Origin: Thermobifida fusca NBRC 14071 = JCM 3263
GTDB lineage: Bacteria; Actinomycetota; Actinomycetes; Streptosporangiales; Streptosporangiaceae
Reading direction: 5' to 3'
Assembly (NCBI RefSeq): GCF_001592045.1
Contig: NZ_BCWB01000053.1
Coordinates: 1-36,040, forward strand
Length of the DNA: 36,040 bases
Both the position numbers and the translations under genes were made by a program. The notes below the pieces were generated by a model. It saw only the letters and a list, made by a program, of their open reading frames with translations, was not told the origin of the DNA and did no database searches. This document shows positions 1 to 7,530 of the stretch, piece by piece. The first letter of the stretch is position 1. Every line of letters starts with the position of its first letter.

Positions 1-1724
1 CCGGACGCCGCTTCACCCCCGAGACCCTGCCGAAGAACTCCTGGGACCTGCGCAACTTCCTCTGGGCGCCTCGGCTGGGGTTCTTCGGCATCCAGCGCAT
101 CCACCTGCTGCGCGACGTCATGATCCTGGCTGGGGCCGGGGTCGGCGGCGGCTCCCTCAACTACGCCAACACCCTCTACGAACCACTGGACGACTTCTAC
201 AACGACCCGCAGTGGCGGGACATCACCGACTGGCGAGAAGAACTCGCCCCCTTCTACGACCAAGCCAAACGCATGCTCGGGGTGCGGACCAACCCCACCG
301 TCACCCCTGCGGACGTCCACCTGCGCCACGCCGCCGAGGCCATGGGGGTCGGCTCCACCTTCCACCTCGCCCCGGTCGGCGTCTTCTTTGGCGACGGCAA
401 GGACGGGGCGGCCACCCAACCGGTCTCCCCCGGCGAAGCCTGCCGCGACCCCTACTTCGGGGGTGCCGGCCCGACCCGGCGCGCCTGCCTGGAGTGCGGG
501 GAGTGCATGACCGGTTGTCGGCACGGCGCAAAAAACATGCTCACCGAGAACTACCTGTACTTCGCGGAGCGCCATGGCGCCGTCATCCACCCCATGACCA
601 CCGTGGTAGCGATCCGCGAACGCCCTGCCTCCCTCGGCGGCGGCTATGCGGTCGACACCGTAGCCACCGGTGCTTTCCGCACCCGGCGCGCCACCCGCAC
701 GTTCACCGCCCGCTACATCGTGCTCGCTGCTGGCACCTACGGCACGCAGCGCCTCCTGCACGCCATGCGCGACTCCGGGCTCCTGCCCCGCATCTCCCCC
801 AAGCTCGGCACGCTCACCCGCACCAATTCCGAAGCCCTCGTCGGCGCGATGACCAAGGCGATACGCCCGCCCCAGGACTTCACGCAGGGCGTGGCGATCA
901 CCTCCTCCATGCACCCTGACGCGCACACGCACATCGAGCCGGTCCGCTACGGCAAAGGCTCCAACGCGATGGGGCTGCTCACCACCATGCAAGTCCCCGG
1001 CGGGGGACGCATCCCCCGCTGGCTGCGCTTCCTCGGCGTAATCGCCGCCCACCCCTACCTCTTCATGCGCAGCCTGTCCGTGCGCCGCTGGTCGCAGCGG
1101 ACCATCATCGGCCTGGTCATGCAGTCCCTGGACAACTCGCTGACCACCTACACCCGGCGGGGACTGTTCGGCCGGCGGGTGCTGACCTCTCGGCAGGGCC
1201 ACGGCGCTCCCAACCCCACGTGGATCCCGGTGGCCCAGCAGTTCGCCGCCCAGATCGCCAAACAGATCGACGGCTACCCGGGCAGTTGCGTCAGCGAAAT
1301 CTTCGACATCCCGTTGACCGCGCACTTCCTGGGCGGCTGCCCGATCGGCGCCTCCCCCGAGGAAGGTGTAATCGACCCCTACCACCGGCTCTACGGCCAT
1401 CCCGGCATCCACGTGGTGGACGGGTCAGCCGTCACCGCCAATCTGGGCGTCAACCCGTCGTTGACGATCACCGCCCAAGCGGAACGCGCCATGGCGATGT
1501 GGCCCAACAAGGGGGAGCCTGACCCGCGGCCCGCTCCGGGCTCCCCCTACCAGCGGGTGGAGCCGGTCTACCCGGTCCGTCCAGCAGTGCCGGCAGGCGC
1601 CTACGCGGAGCTGCGGTTCACCCGCCGCATTGCGCTCCCCTTGGACGTGAGCCGACCGCAGCGCACCCCGGGAGGCACCGGCACGGACACGGTCAGGCGG
1701 ACCGATGCTCCGCCCGCTCCTTGA
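1..1724 (+). CDS. GMC-family oxidoreductase, cholesterol-oxidase-like (3' part, cut by window edge)
   Basis: The reading frame is open from base 3, so the gene starts outside the window and the N-terminal FAD dinucleotide fold is missing. What remains is the ChoD-like part of a GMC flavoprotein, which oxidises the 3-hydroxyl of a sterol or similar alcohol. The visible signatures are LLRDVMILAGAGVGGGSLNY, the cysteine cluster ECGECMTGCRHGAKN (CxxCxxxC, seen in the mycobacterial ChoD type) and the C-terminal block LGGCPIG...HVVDGSAVTANLGVNPSLTI, the FAD-closing GMC_oxred_C region with its conserved Asn. No signal peptide can be judged. The gene ends inside the 3' end of the convergent MerR gene (32-bp tail overlap). 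The sterol substrate is an inference; another bulky alcohol is possible. Confidence 0.85.
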   Translation, partial: GRRFTPETLPKNSWDLRNFLWAPRLGFFGIQRIHLLRDVMILAGAGVGGGSLNYANTLYEPLDDFYNDPQWRDITDWREELAPFYDQAKRMLGVRTNPTVTPADVHLRHAAEAMGVGSTFHLAPVGVFFGDGKDGAATQPVSPGEACRDPYFGGAGPTRRACLECGECMTGCRHGAKNMLTENYLYFAERHGAVIHPMTTVVAIRERPASLGGGYAVDTVATGAFRTRRATRTFTARYIVLAAGTYGTQRLLHAMRDSGLLPRISPKLGTLTRTNSEALVGAMTKAIRPPQDFTQGVAITSSMHPDAHTHIEPVRYGKGSNAMGLLTTMQVPGGGRIPRWLRFLGVIAAHPYLFMRSLSVRRWSQRTIIGLVMQSLDNSLTTYTRRGLFGRRVLTSRQGHGAPNPTWIPVAQQFAAQIAKQIDGYPGSCVSEIFDIPLTAHFLGGCPIGASPEEGVIDPYHRLYGHPGIHVVDGSAVTANLGVNPSLTITAQAERAMAMWPNKGEPDPRPAPGSPYQRVEPVYPVRPAVPAGAYAELRFTRRIALPLDVSRPQRTPGGTGTDTVRRTDAPPAP

Positions 1725-2454
1725 GGTGGTCGATGATCTGCGCGAAGTGATCACCCAGCGTCTCGTGCATGTGCCGGGACATGGCCTGGGCGAGGATCGC
1801 GTCGACCGCGATCTGCGCGAGAGGGCGGACACGGCGGATCACGTCGGCGACCTTGCCCAGGTCCTCGCTGTGGATGATCCCTTCCGGGGCGTAGGTAGCG
1901 ATGATGTGCTCCGAAACCTGCCGGTTGAGTGCTTCCGCGGCAGCGTCGATCCGGTCGCGGAGTTCTTGGGCGAGGTCCAGGACCGCGTCGAGGGACATGC
2001 CGATTTCGACGAGCTCCGCACCAGCGTGGAGCAGGCGCGGGCTGGGCACGCGGTACCGTTTCCCTTCCGGTTCGAGCAGGCCGAGTTCAACCGCCCGGGC
2101 CACCCGCTCAGGGGTGACCTGGTCGCCGAAGAGGTCGGTGAGCTCCTCCAGGGTCATGTAGCCGGGGATTTCGTCGGACCAGGGGTCGCCCACCGCGGAT
2201 TCGAACCCGAGCACTTCGGACAGGTTGCCGCCCCGCTCCCATACGCTGACTAGTTCGGCGATGTTGGCGAAGGTATAGCCGCGTTTGAGGAGTTGACCGA
2301 TGAGTCGCAGCCGGGCGAGGTGGACCTCGGTATAAATCCCTACCCGTCCTTCCCGGCGCGGCGGGGAGAGCAGTCCGCGGTCCTGGTAGACGCGGACGTT
2401 GCGGACGGTGGTGTTCGCCAGCCGGGCCAGCTCGTCGATGCGGTATTCGGCCAT
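1693..2454 (-). CDS. MerR family transcriptional regulator
   Basis: This is a 253-residue DNA-binding regulator. Residues 1-70 form a MerR winged helix-turn-helix (YRIDELARLANTTVRNVRVYQDRGLL, then the wing and RLRLIGQLLKRGYTFANI). Around residues 100-140 a second HTH-like stretch (MTLEELTDLFGDQVTPERVARAVELGLL) is followed by a helical C-terminal region. No cysteine pair of the metal-sensing MerR type is seen, so the effector is unknown. It is divergent from the AurF/DUF4873 operon, and a dyad in the shared intergenic region is the likely operator, so control of that operon plus autoregulation is the simplest reading. The ATG has only a G-rich stretch upstream (GGGGGC). Its 3' end overlaps the GMC gene. 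Confidence 0.88.
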   Translation of the reverse strand: MAEYRIDELARLANTTVRNVRVYQDRGLLSPPRREGRVGIYTEVHLARLRLIGQLLKRGYTFANIAELVSVWERGGNLSEVLGFESAVGDPWSDEIPGYMTLEELTDLFGDQVTPERVARAVELGLLEPEGKRYRVPSPRLLHAGAELVEIGMSLDAVLDLAQELRDRIDAAAEALNRQVSEHIIATYAPEGIIHSEDLGKVADVIRRVRPLAQIAVDAILAQAMSRHMHETLGDHFAQIIDHLKERAEHRSA

Positions 2455-2558
2455 GCCCCCACTCTAGGGAGTCCGCGCGTTCGGCTCCGATGCGCAGGGC
2501 GTTTCGGCACTGACGCCGGGTGGCGCTTCCCGGGTTGACCAGCCGCCTTTTTACCCCA

Positions 2559-2587
2559 TTGAATTGTGACAATAGTCATTGTAACGT
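2559..2587 (+). promoter_or_regulatory. Candidate MerR-controlled promoter with dyad
   Basis: An inverted repeat ACAAT-AGTC-ATTGT (core 2569-2582; looser arms GTGACAAT/ATTGTAAC at 2566-2585) sits between the MerR gene and the diiron oxygenase. A poor -35-like TTGAAT (2559-2564) and TAACGT (2582-2587) are 17 bases apart with the dyad between them. That resembles MerR-family promoters, although those usually have 19-20-base spacers. The repeat is seen in the sequence; the regulator assignment and exact hexamers are inferred. Confidence 0.5.
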
Positions 2588-2693
2588 TCATCGTAGGAAA
2601 CATGGGGTGTCCGCGCTCCACCCTGTGCGACCCCTGGGGACGGTTCCGTCCCCAGGAACCCACCGGCTCCACCACTTCCGGAGGAGAACCGCG

Positions 2694-3605
2694 ATGACCG
2701 CACCCGCCAAGGCCATCACTGACCGCGAGGACATCGCCCAACGGCTCCTGCGTTCCTCGGCTAAAGCCTCCTTCGACCCGCTCGTCGAAATCGACTGGGA
2801 CGCCCCCATCGACCCCGACCGCTACGCCATCCGCCCCGAACGGGTCTCGCTGTACGGCACCGAACTGTGGGAGCAGCTCAGCGAAGCCCAGCGCAAAGAA
2901 CTGAGCAGGCACGAGACCGCCAGCATCGCCAGCATCGGCATCTGGTTCGAAACGATCCTGATGCAGATGCTCGTCCGCCACGCCTACGACCGCGACCCCA
3001 CCAGCAACCACATCCAGTACGCCTACACCGAGATCGGCGACGAATGCCGCCACTCGGTGATGTTCGCCAAGATGGTGGGCAAGCTCGGTGCTCGCTACTA
3101 CCGTGTGGACGGCCTCACCCAGTTCCTCGGCCGGGTCTTCAAAACCATCTCCAACACGCCTCTGACCTTCAGCGCCGCACTGTACGTCGAAGAGATCCTC
3201 GACCAGCTCCAGCGCGAGACCATGGTGGACGAAGAACTCGAACCGCTGGTCCGCGCTGTCTCCCGGATCCACGTGGTGGAAGAAGCCCGGCACATGCGCT
3301 ACGCGCGCGAAGAGTTCCTGCGCTCCTGGCAGCACCGCAGCTGGCTGTCCAAGGCCTACAGCCGCCTGGTCCTCGGCCTGGTGGTCTACTTCGCCACCAC
3401 GCGGCTCATCCACCCGGACTGCTACGCAGCAGTAGGACTCGACCCGAAGGCCGCCCGCCGCGCCGCGCGCCGCAACCCCCACTGGCGCAAGAGCCTGACC
3501 TGGATGGCCAGCAAGGCCGTGGCGACTTTCGCTGAGGCAGGAATGATCCAAGGGCCCGCGAAGAAGCTGTGGCGCCGGGCCGGAGTACTGGAGGAGACCG
3601 CATGA
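2694..3605 (+). CDS. AurF-type diiron oxygenase
   Basis: A 303-residue protein of the p-aminobenzoate N-oxygenase AurF family, non-haem diiron enzymes that oxidise amines to hydroxylamine or nitro groups, usually in specialised metabolism. The helical bundle carries the metal-binding pattern: E74/E86, E117xxH120 (in EIGDECRH), E166/E167 (YVEEILDQ), H193 and E197xxH200 (HVVEEARH). The ATG was chosen because GGAGGAGA lies just upstream; the frame stays open further upstream but without family-like sequence. Its TGA overlaps the next ATG (ATGA), so the DUF4873 protein is translationally coupled. It is divergent from a MerR regulator. The substrate is unknown, and no biosynthetic genes for an obvious natural product are adjacent. 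Confidence 0.88.
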   Translation: MTAPAKAITDREDIAQRLLRSSAKASFDPLVEIDWDAPIDPDRYAIRPERVSLYGTELWEQLSEAQRKELSRHETASIASIGIWFETILMQMLVRHAYDRDPTSNHIQYAYTEIGDECRHSVMFAKMVGKLGARYYRVDGLTQFLGRVFKTISNTPLTFSAALYVEEILDQLQRETMVDEELEPLVRAVSRIHVVEEARHMRYAREEFLRSWQHRSWLSKAYSRLVLGLVVYFATTRLIHPDCYAAVGLDPKAARRAARRNPHWRKSLTWMASKAVATFAEAGMIQGPAKKLWRRAGVLEETA

Positions 3606-3925
3606 GCGGAATGGGCGACGACGAAGAGGAATACCACGGCACCGTCACCGCTGTCTTCGACGAGACCGAAGTCACCGTCACCGCGCACCTCGCCGGGCAC
3701 TTCGACCCGCTCAGCGGAGAGTACCGGTGGACCGGACGGCTCGTCGCCGATCCGGAGCTGGACCGGCTCTTCCGCCAGGGCCAGCGCGCAGTCCTGCTGC
3801 GCACCCCGGAAGGCTATGCGGGCAAAGGAGAGCTCGTTGAAGTCAACGTCTGGGGCGGCTACCGGGTGCGGGGACGCGGCCGACCCCCCTTCGCGGTCCC
3901 TGAACTCAGCGCTGAAGAGATCTGA
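3602..3925 (+). CDS. DUF4873 domain-containing protein
   Basis: A 107-residue protein with the DUF4873 pattern: YHGTVTAVFDE, then LAGHFDPLSGEYRWTGRL, and a glycine/arginine-rich end GGYRVRGRGRPPF. It looks like a small beta-rich soluble protein with no signal peptide or membrane segment. The ATG overlaps the stop of the diiron oxygenase by four bases and has GGAGGAG upstream, so the two are one operon. DUF4873 modules are commonly found beside or fused to oxygenases in actinomycetes (recalled), which suggests a partner or substrate-handling role, but no biochemical function is established here. Confidence 0.8.
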   Translation: MSGMGDDEEEYHGTVTAVFDETEVTVTAHLAGHFDPLSGEYRWTGRLVADPELDRLFRQGQRAVLLRTPEGYAGKGELVEVNVWGGYRVRGRGRPPFAVPELSAEEI

Positions 3926-3944
3926 CCTCTGGTCCCACCCGCCA

Positions 3945-3982
3945 GCGGTGGGGCGCCGGGACCACCGCCGACGCCCCACCGC
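3945..3982. terminator. Hairpin between convergent genes
   Basis: A perfect 11-bp stem, GCGGTGGGGCG (3945-3955) with CGCCCCACCGC (3972-3982), has a 16-base loop and lies 20 bases after the DUF4873 stop. It faces the convergent sugar-acid kinase. There is no U-tract, so it is either an actinobacterial-style terminator or an RNA-stabilising stem. Confidence 0.6.
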
Positions 3983-4134
3983 CCCTGTCGTCCCCAGGCA
4001 GGAGCGGCGCACCGGCGCTGCACACCGCAGCCGTCCTCCTCGTCGTTCTCCACGCCCGGATGCCCTGCGCCGCTGTCCCGCTGACAGCCGCCGTGCACGG
4101 CCGGACGGCTCCGGTTCGACTTGCCCGATGCAGG

Positions 4135-5481
4135 CTAGGCGCCCGCCGTGAACGGGAAATGCTCCACCACTTCCGCGCGGACCGTCCGCAGCCGGGTCTG
4201 CACAGCCCGGCGGAGCCGCCCCAGGCAGTCGGCGATCGCGGAACTGTCGCCCACCAACCCGCTCTTCGCGATCAGCGGGACACCGTCCAGCACTCCCCCG
4301 CCAAGCACACCGTGCACGGTCAGCGGGAGCATCTCCCCACCGATGTCGAAAGTCTGAACCCCCAGCACATCCAGCACGGCCGAAGTGAGATCGCCGCCGG
4401 CGATCAACATCCCGCTCGGACGTCCCAGCGCCCCGTCCTGCTCGTGCGCATCGGTCACCGCCGTGGCGATCACTTCCGCCAGCCGCTCCGGAATCAGGCG
4501 GCGCTGTGGCAGCGGCAACGCTGCGATCTCCGCCGCGGTCGCCCGCAACCGGAACACCACCACGTCGGGGAAGGCGTGGCTGGCCAGCGCATCAGCCAGG
4601 GTGTGGGCAAGCTTCTCCCGGCTGTCCTCGCGCTCCACGTCCTCGGGGGCGGCATCGACCCAGCGCACCGGTCCGGAGCGCACGACCGCGTCGAGCTGCC
4701 GCGCGGTCAGCTCGGTGACGCTGCCTACCGCGGCCAACAGCGGCCCGGCGGTGATGCCTTCGCCGTGCAAGTGCAGGGCCTCGGCCAACAGCACGCCGAA
4801 CGGTCCCGGGTCAGCGGCTAGCCACACGATGCCGTGCTCCCGGTGCGCCCGGGCAGCCGCCTCGGCTAGTTCCGCCAGGTAGGTGGTGGTGTCGGCGTCG
4901 CACAGCACCACCGGTTCATCTCCGGCGGCGAGCTCTGCTGTCAACAGCTCCGGGGTGACCTGGCGCACCGGGATGCGGCGGACCCGCAGCGAGCTCTGCT
5001 GCGCCACCACTTCGGCGACATCGGCAGCAGCGGTGGGGCTGAGCGGGTCGAGTGCCGCCTCGGTGCGGTCCACCGGGGTGCCGTCCAGCAACTGTACTCC
5101 GTCGACGGTCGTCCGGCCCGCGGCGGGGAAAGCGGGAACCACGATGACGCGCAGCCGGGTCTGCGGCGGACAGCGCTCCCGGACTTCCGTCCACGCGGCT
5201 TCGACTTCCGCGCCGAGGTTGCCGCGCAAGGTGGTGTCGATCCGCTTGATCACCAAGCCCACCGGCCATACCGCTTCGACGACGTCGGCGACGAGGTCGG
5301 TGGCCTGGTGGGGCGGCATGTGCCGGCTGTCGAGGTTGGCAACGATCACGTCGTGGTCTTCGGCCACCCGGGCGACCTGCTCGGGGGCGACCATGGTCAC
5401 GCGCTGTCCGGCACGCGCAAAACGCGCAGCGGTCGCAGCCGCGCCGATGAGATCGTCTGCGATGACGAGTACCTGTGCCAC
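4135..5481 (-). CDS. Four-carbon acid sugar kinase family protein (diverged)
   Basis: A 448-residue protein with the two domains of the DUF1537/OtnK family, which phosphorylates four-carbon sugar acids. The N-terminal domain shows VLVIADDLIGAA, KRIDTTLRGN and the GTPVDRTEAALDPLSP block. The C-terminal nucleotide-binding domain shows LIAGGDLTSAVLDVLG and LIAKSGLVGDSSAI. Several family signatures are altered: the usual GA(N/A)D motif reads GAAAT (no Asp), GGETS/GGDTS reads GGDLTS, and KSGxFGD reads KSGLVGD. The start is GTG with a weak GGTGA upstream; an ATG nearby is out of frame. There is no adjacent PdxA2-like dehydrogenase, aldolase or isomerase, so the gene is isolated from its usual pathway. 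Family membership is sure; substrate and activity are not. Confidence 0.85.
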   Translation of the reverse strand: MAQVLVIADDLIGAAATAARFARAGQRVTMVAPEQVARVAEDHDVIVANLDSRHMPPHQATDLVADVVEAVWPVGLVIKRIDTTLRGNLGAEVEAAWTEVRERCPPQTRLRVIVVPAFPAAGRTTVDGVQLLDGTPVDRTEAALDPLSPTAAADVAEVVAQQSSLRVRRIPVRQVTPELLTAELAAGDEPVVLCDADTTTYLAELAEAAARAHREHGIVWLAADPGPFGVLLAEALHLHGEGITAGPLLAAVGSVTELTARQLDAVVRSGPVRWVDAAPEDVEREDSREKLAHTLADALASHAFPDVVVFRLRATAAEIAALPLPQRRLIPERLAEVIATAVTDAHEQDGALGRPSGMLIAGGDLTSAVLDVLGVQTFDIGGEMLPLTVHGVLGGGVLDGVPLIAKSGLVGDSSAIADCLGRLRRAVQTRLRTVRAEVVEHFPFTAGA

Positions 5482-6117
5482 TTCACCATTTTCTCGTGCA
5501 CCACCGCTGGATCACGCGTCTGATCCGGCGGTGCTCCTGTTCTCTGCTGCGCCTGCTGCCTGCAGGCCTGCGCCTCTCAAGTCCACGATGGCCCTCTGGT
5601 CCGCTTCCGCGGTCCGGTGGTGGCGGGGTGCGATGGCCGCTACCGCGGTCCGCGGCCACCGGTGCTGTCAGGGCAGGCAGGCGGGGACGGCTCCGGCGGC
5701 CTGTCCCGGCTCAGTCGCACGCACCCCAATGATCAGCAATGCTCCCCTCATCGCCTCTTCTGCCTGATACGACGGGCTCAGCGCAGCCGCAGGACGCACA
5801 GACGAGGGACAGCCGCACCCCACTCACGGCATATCGCCTGATATCTCCGCTACCTCCCGTTTTATCCTTCTGCCTAAGCCCACAAGGCTCAAGAAAGGGA
5901 AGCCTCCGGTGTTTGCCAAGTTTTGTTCACTTATAGCGATCACACCGCTAATCTCCGGCGACCGCGGCAATCCGTTCCTAACTGGAACGCTTTCCACGTG
6001 ACAAAACCGTTACGGCAGGCATCGGCCAAATGTGTGGACTTTCACGGACAGAACTACTTGCATCGGATGTCTATGGAGCAGGTCACACGATGACCGGGCG
6101 GTACTGGAGGTACATGA
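5482..6117. other. 636-bp intergenic region upstream of the sugar importer
   Basis: No credible gene is seen. The left half is GC-rich with a 10-base direct repeat, CCGCGGTCCG (5607 and 5643). From about 5830 the base composition becomes AT-richer, suggesting promoters. TATAGC (5932-5937) could be a -10 box but has no well-spaced -35. A LacI-like dyad follows at 5983-5996. The importer's ribosome site is GGAGG (6106-6110), seven bases before the ATG at 6118. Confidence 0.6.
5983..5996 (+). promoter_or_regulatory. LacI-family-like operator upstream of the ABC importer
   Basis: TGGAA-CGCT-TTCCA is a 5-4-5 inverted repeat about 120 bases before the lipoprotein gene. It resembles LacI/CelR/MalR-type operators (TGNAANCGNTTNCA), but the central CG is displaced by one base. 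Sugar importers of this class are usually controlled by a LacI regulator, but none is encoded in this window, so the assignment is by analogy. Confidence 0.5.
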
Positions 6118-7464
6118 ATGCCCAAGTTCCCTGATCCGCGCGTCACAATCGCCGCGACACTCTCCCTCGTGCTGCTGACCGGAGGCTGCGCCTACCTGTC
6201 CGGTGGCGGAGGGTCGGCGGGAGCCGACCCGGACTCGCCGGAATGCGAACCCTACAAGCAGTGGCAGGACATCGGCGGCACCGTCTCGATCTACGCTTCC
6301 ATCCGGGACGTCGAGGCCGAACGGCTGGAACGTGCCTGGCAGAAGTTCGTCGACTGCACCGGAATCAAGATCCAGTACGAGGGCAGTGGTGAGTTCGAAG
6401 CCCAAGTCCAGGTGAAAGTGGACGGCGGCAACGCGCCCGACATTGCTTTCTTCCCCCAGCCCGGTCTGCTTGAGCGCTTCGCCAAGTCCGGTGACCTGGT
6501 CGCGGCCCCCGAGAGCGTCCAGAAGCTGGCCGAAGAAGGCTGGAGTGAGGACTGGCTGGACTACGCCACGTTCGACGGCGAGTTGTACGGCACCCCGCTG
6601 GGCGCCAACTTCAAGTCCTTCGTCTGGTACTCGCCCACGTTCTTCTCCGAGAACGGGTACGAAGTCCCACAGACCTGGGACGAGCTGATCGAACTTAGCG
6701 ACACCATCGCTGACGACGGAGTGAAGCCCTGGTGCGTCGGCTTCGAATCCGGTGACGCCACGGGCTGGCCCGGCACCGACTGGATCGAAAACGTCGTCCT
6801 GCGGGAAAACGGCCCCGACGTCTACGACCAGTGGGTCAACCACGACATCCCGTTCAACGACTCCAAGATCGCGGACGCGTTCGACCGGGCCGACACCATT
6901 CTGCGGAACCCTGACTACGTCAACGGCGGTTTCGGCAACGTGCAGAGCATCGCCATCACCTCGTTCCAGGAAGGCGGCCTGCCCATCCTGGACGGCCAGT
7001 GCGCCATGTACCTCATGGGCTCCTTCTACTCCGCCCAGTGGCCGGAAGGCACCGAGGTCGCCGAGGACGGCGATGTGTACGCGTTCAACCTGCCGCCGAT
7101 CAACCCGGATCAGGGCACCCCGGTCATGGGCGGTGGCGAATTCGTCGGCGCGTTCAGCGACCGTCCCGAGGTGGTCGCGGTCCGCGAGTACCTGGCTACC
7201 GCGGAGTTCGCGAACAGCCGGGCCGCGGAAGGCGCCTGGTTCTCCGCACACAAGGGCCTTGACCTCGACCTTCTGGAAGTTCCGACCGACCGTCTGGGCG
7301 CGGAGATCCTGCGCGACCCCGAAACCGTGTTCCGCTTCGACGGAAGCGACCTGATGCCGGCTGAAGTGGGAGCCGGAACGTTCTGGCGGGGAATGGTCAA
7401 CTGGATCAACGGCGAGGACACCGACGCCACGCTCGACTACATCGAGAACTCCTGGTCTTCCTGA
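6118..7464 (+). CDS. Carbohydrate ABC transporter substrate-binding lipoprotein (AglE-like)
   Basis: A 448-residue extracytoplasmic solute-binding protein of family 1. The N-terminus is a lipoprotein signal: a short charged start, a hydrophobic core IAATLSLVLL and the lipobox LLTGGC with the acylated Cys at residue 24. The mature part is typical of oligosaccharide binders: GTVSIYASIRDVEAERLERAWQ, GGNAPDIAFFPQPGLLERFA and a GTPLGAN/WYSPTFF hinge region. The closest recalled match is the AglE/alpha-glucoside group. It captures the sugar outside the membrane and delivers it to the two permeases downstream. No ATPase gene is present, so a shared MsiK-type ATPase is likely, as in many actinomycetes. 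GGAGG lies seven bases before the ATG. A strong hairpin separates it from the permeases. Confidence 0.9.
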   Translation: MPKFPDPRVTIAATLSLVLLTGGCAYLSGGGGSAGADPDSPECEPYKQWQDIGGTVSIYASIRDVEAERLERAWQKFVDCTGIKIQYEGSGEFEAQVQVKVDGGNAPDIAFFPQPGLLERFAKSGDLVAAPESVQKLAEEGWSEDWLDYATFDGELYGTPLGANFKSFVWYSPTFFSENGYEVPQTWDELIELSDTIADDGVKPWCVGFESGDATGWPGTDWIENVVLRENGPDVYDQWVNHDIPFNDSKIADAFDRADTILRNPDYVNGGFGNVQSIAITSFQEGGLPILDGQCAMYLMGSFYSAQWPEGTEVAEDGDVYAFNLPPINPDQGTPVMGGGEFVGAFSDRPEVVAVREYLATAEFANSRAAEGAWFSAHKGLDLDLLEVPTDRLGAEILRDPETVFRFDGSDLMPAEVGAGTFWRGMVNWINGEDTDATLDYIENSWSS

Positions 7465-7477
7465 CACAGTCCGCTGC

Positions 7478-7505
7478 TTCGGGACCGGCATCTGCCGGTC
7501 CCGAA
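7478..7505 (+). terminator. Intercistronic hairpin between binding protein and permeases
   Basis: TTCGGGACCGGCA and TGCCGGTCCCGAA form a perfect 13-base inverted repeat separated by only two bases, so the RNA would make an 11-bp stem with a small loop. It has no U-tract and lies 13 bases after the binding-protein stop, before the permease genes. In many importer operons such an element protects the upstream message or partly terminates, giving excess binding protein. Confidence 0.75.
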
Positions 7506-7530
7506 CCACCCCGATCGGAAGAGGACGGGA

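Noticed and set aside
1693-1724. Frameshift at the end of the GMC gene
   Set aside because: The 32-base overlap is a tail-to-tail overlap of two intact convergent genes, each with normal C-terminal sequence.
5607-5652. Direct repeat CCGCGGTCCG in the long upstream region
   Set aside because: Two copies of a GC-rich decamer in GC-rich DNA are expected by chance; no third copy or regular spacing.
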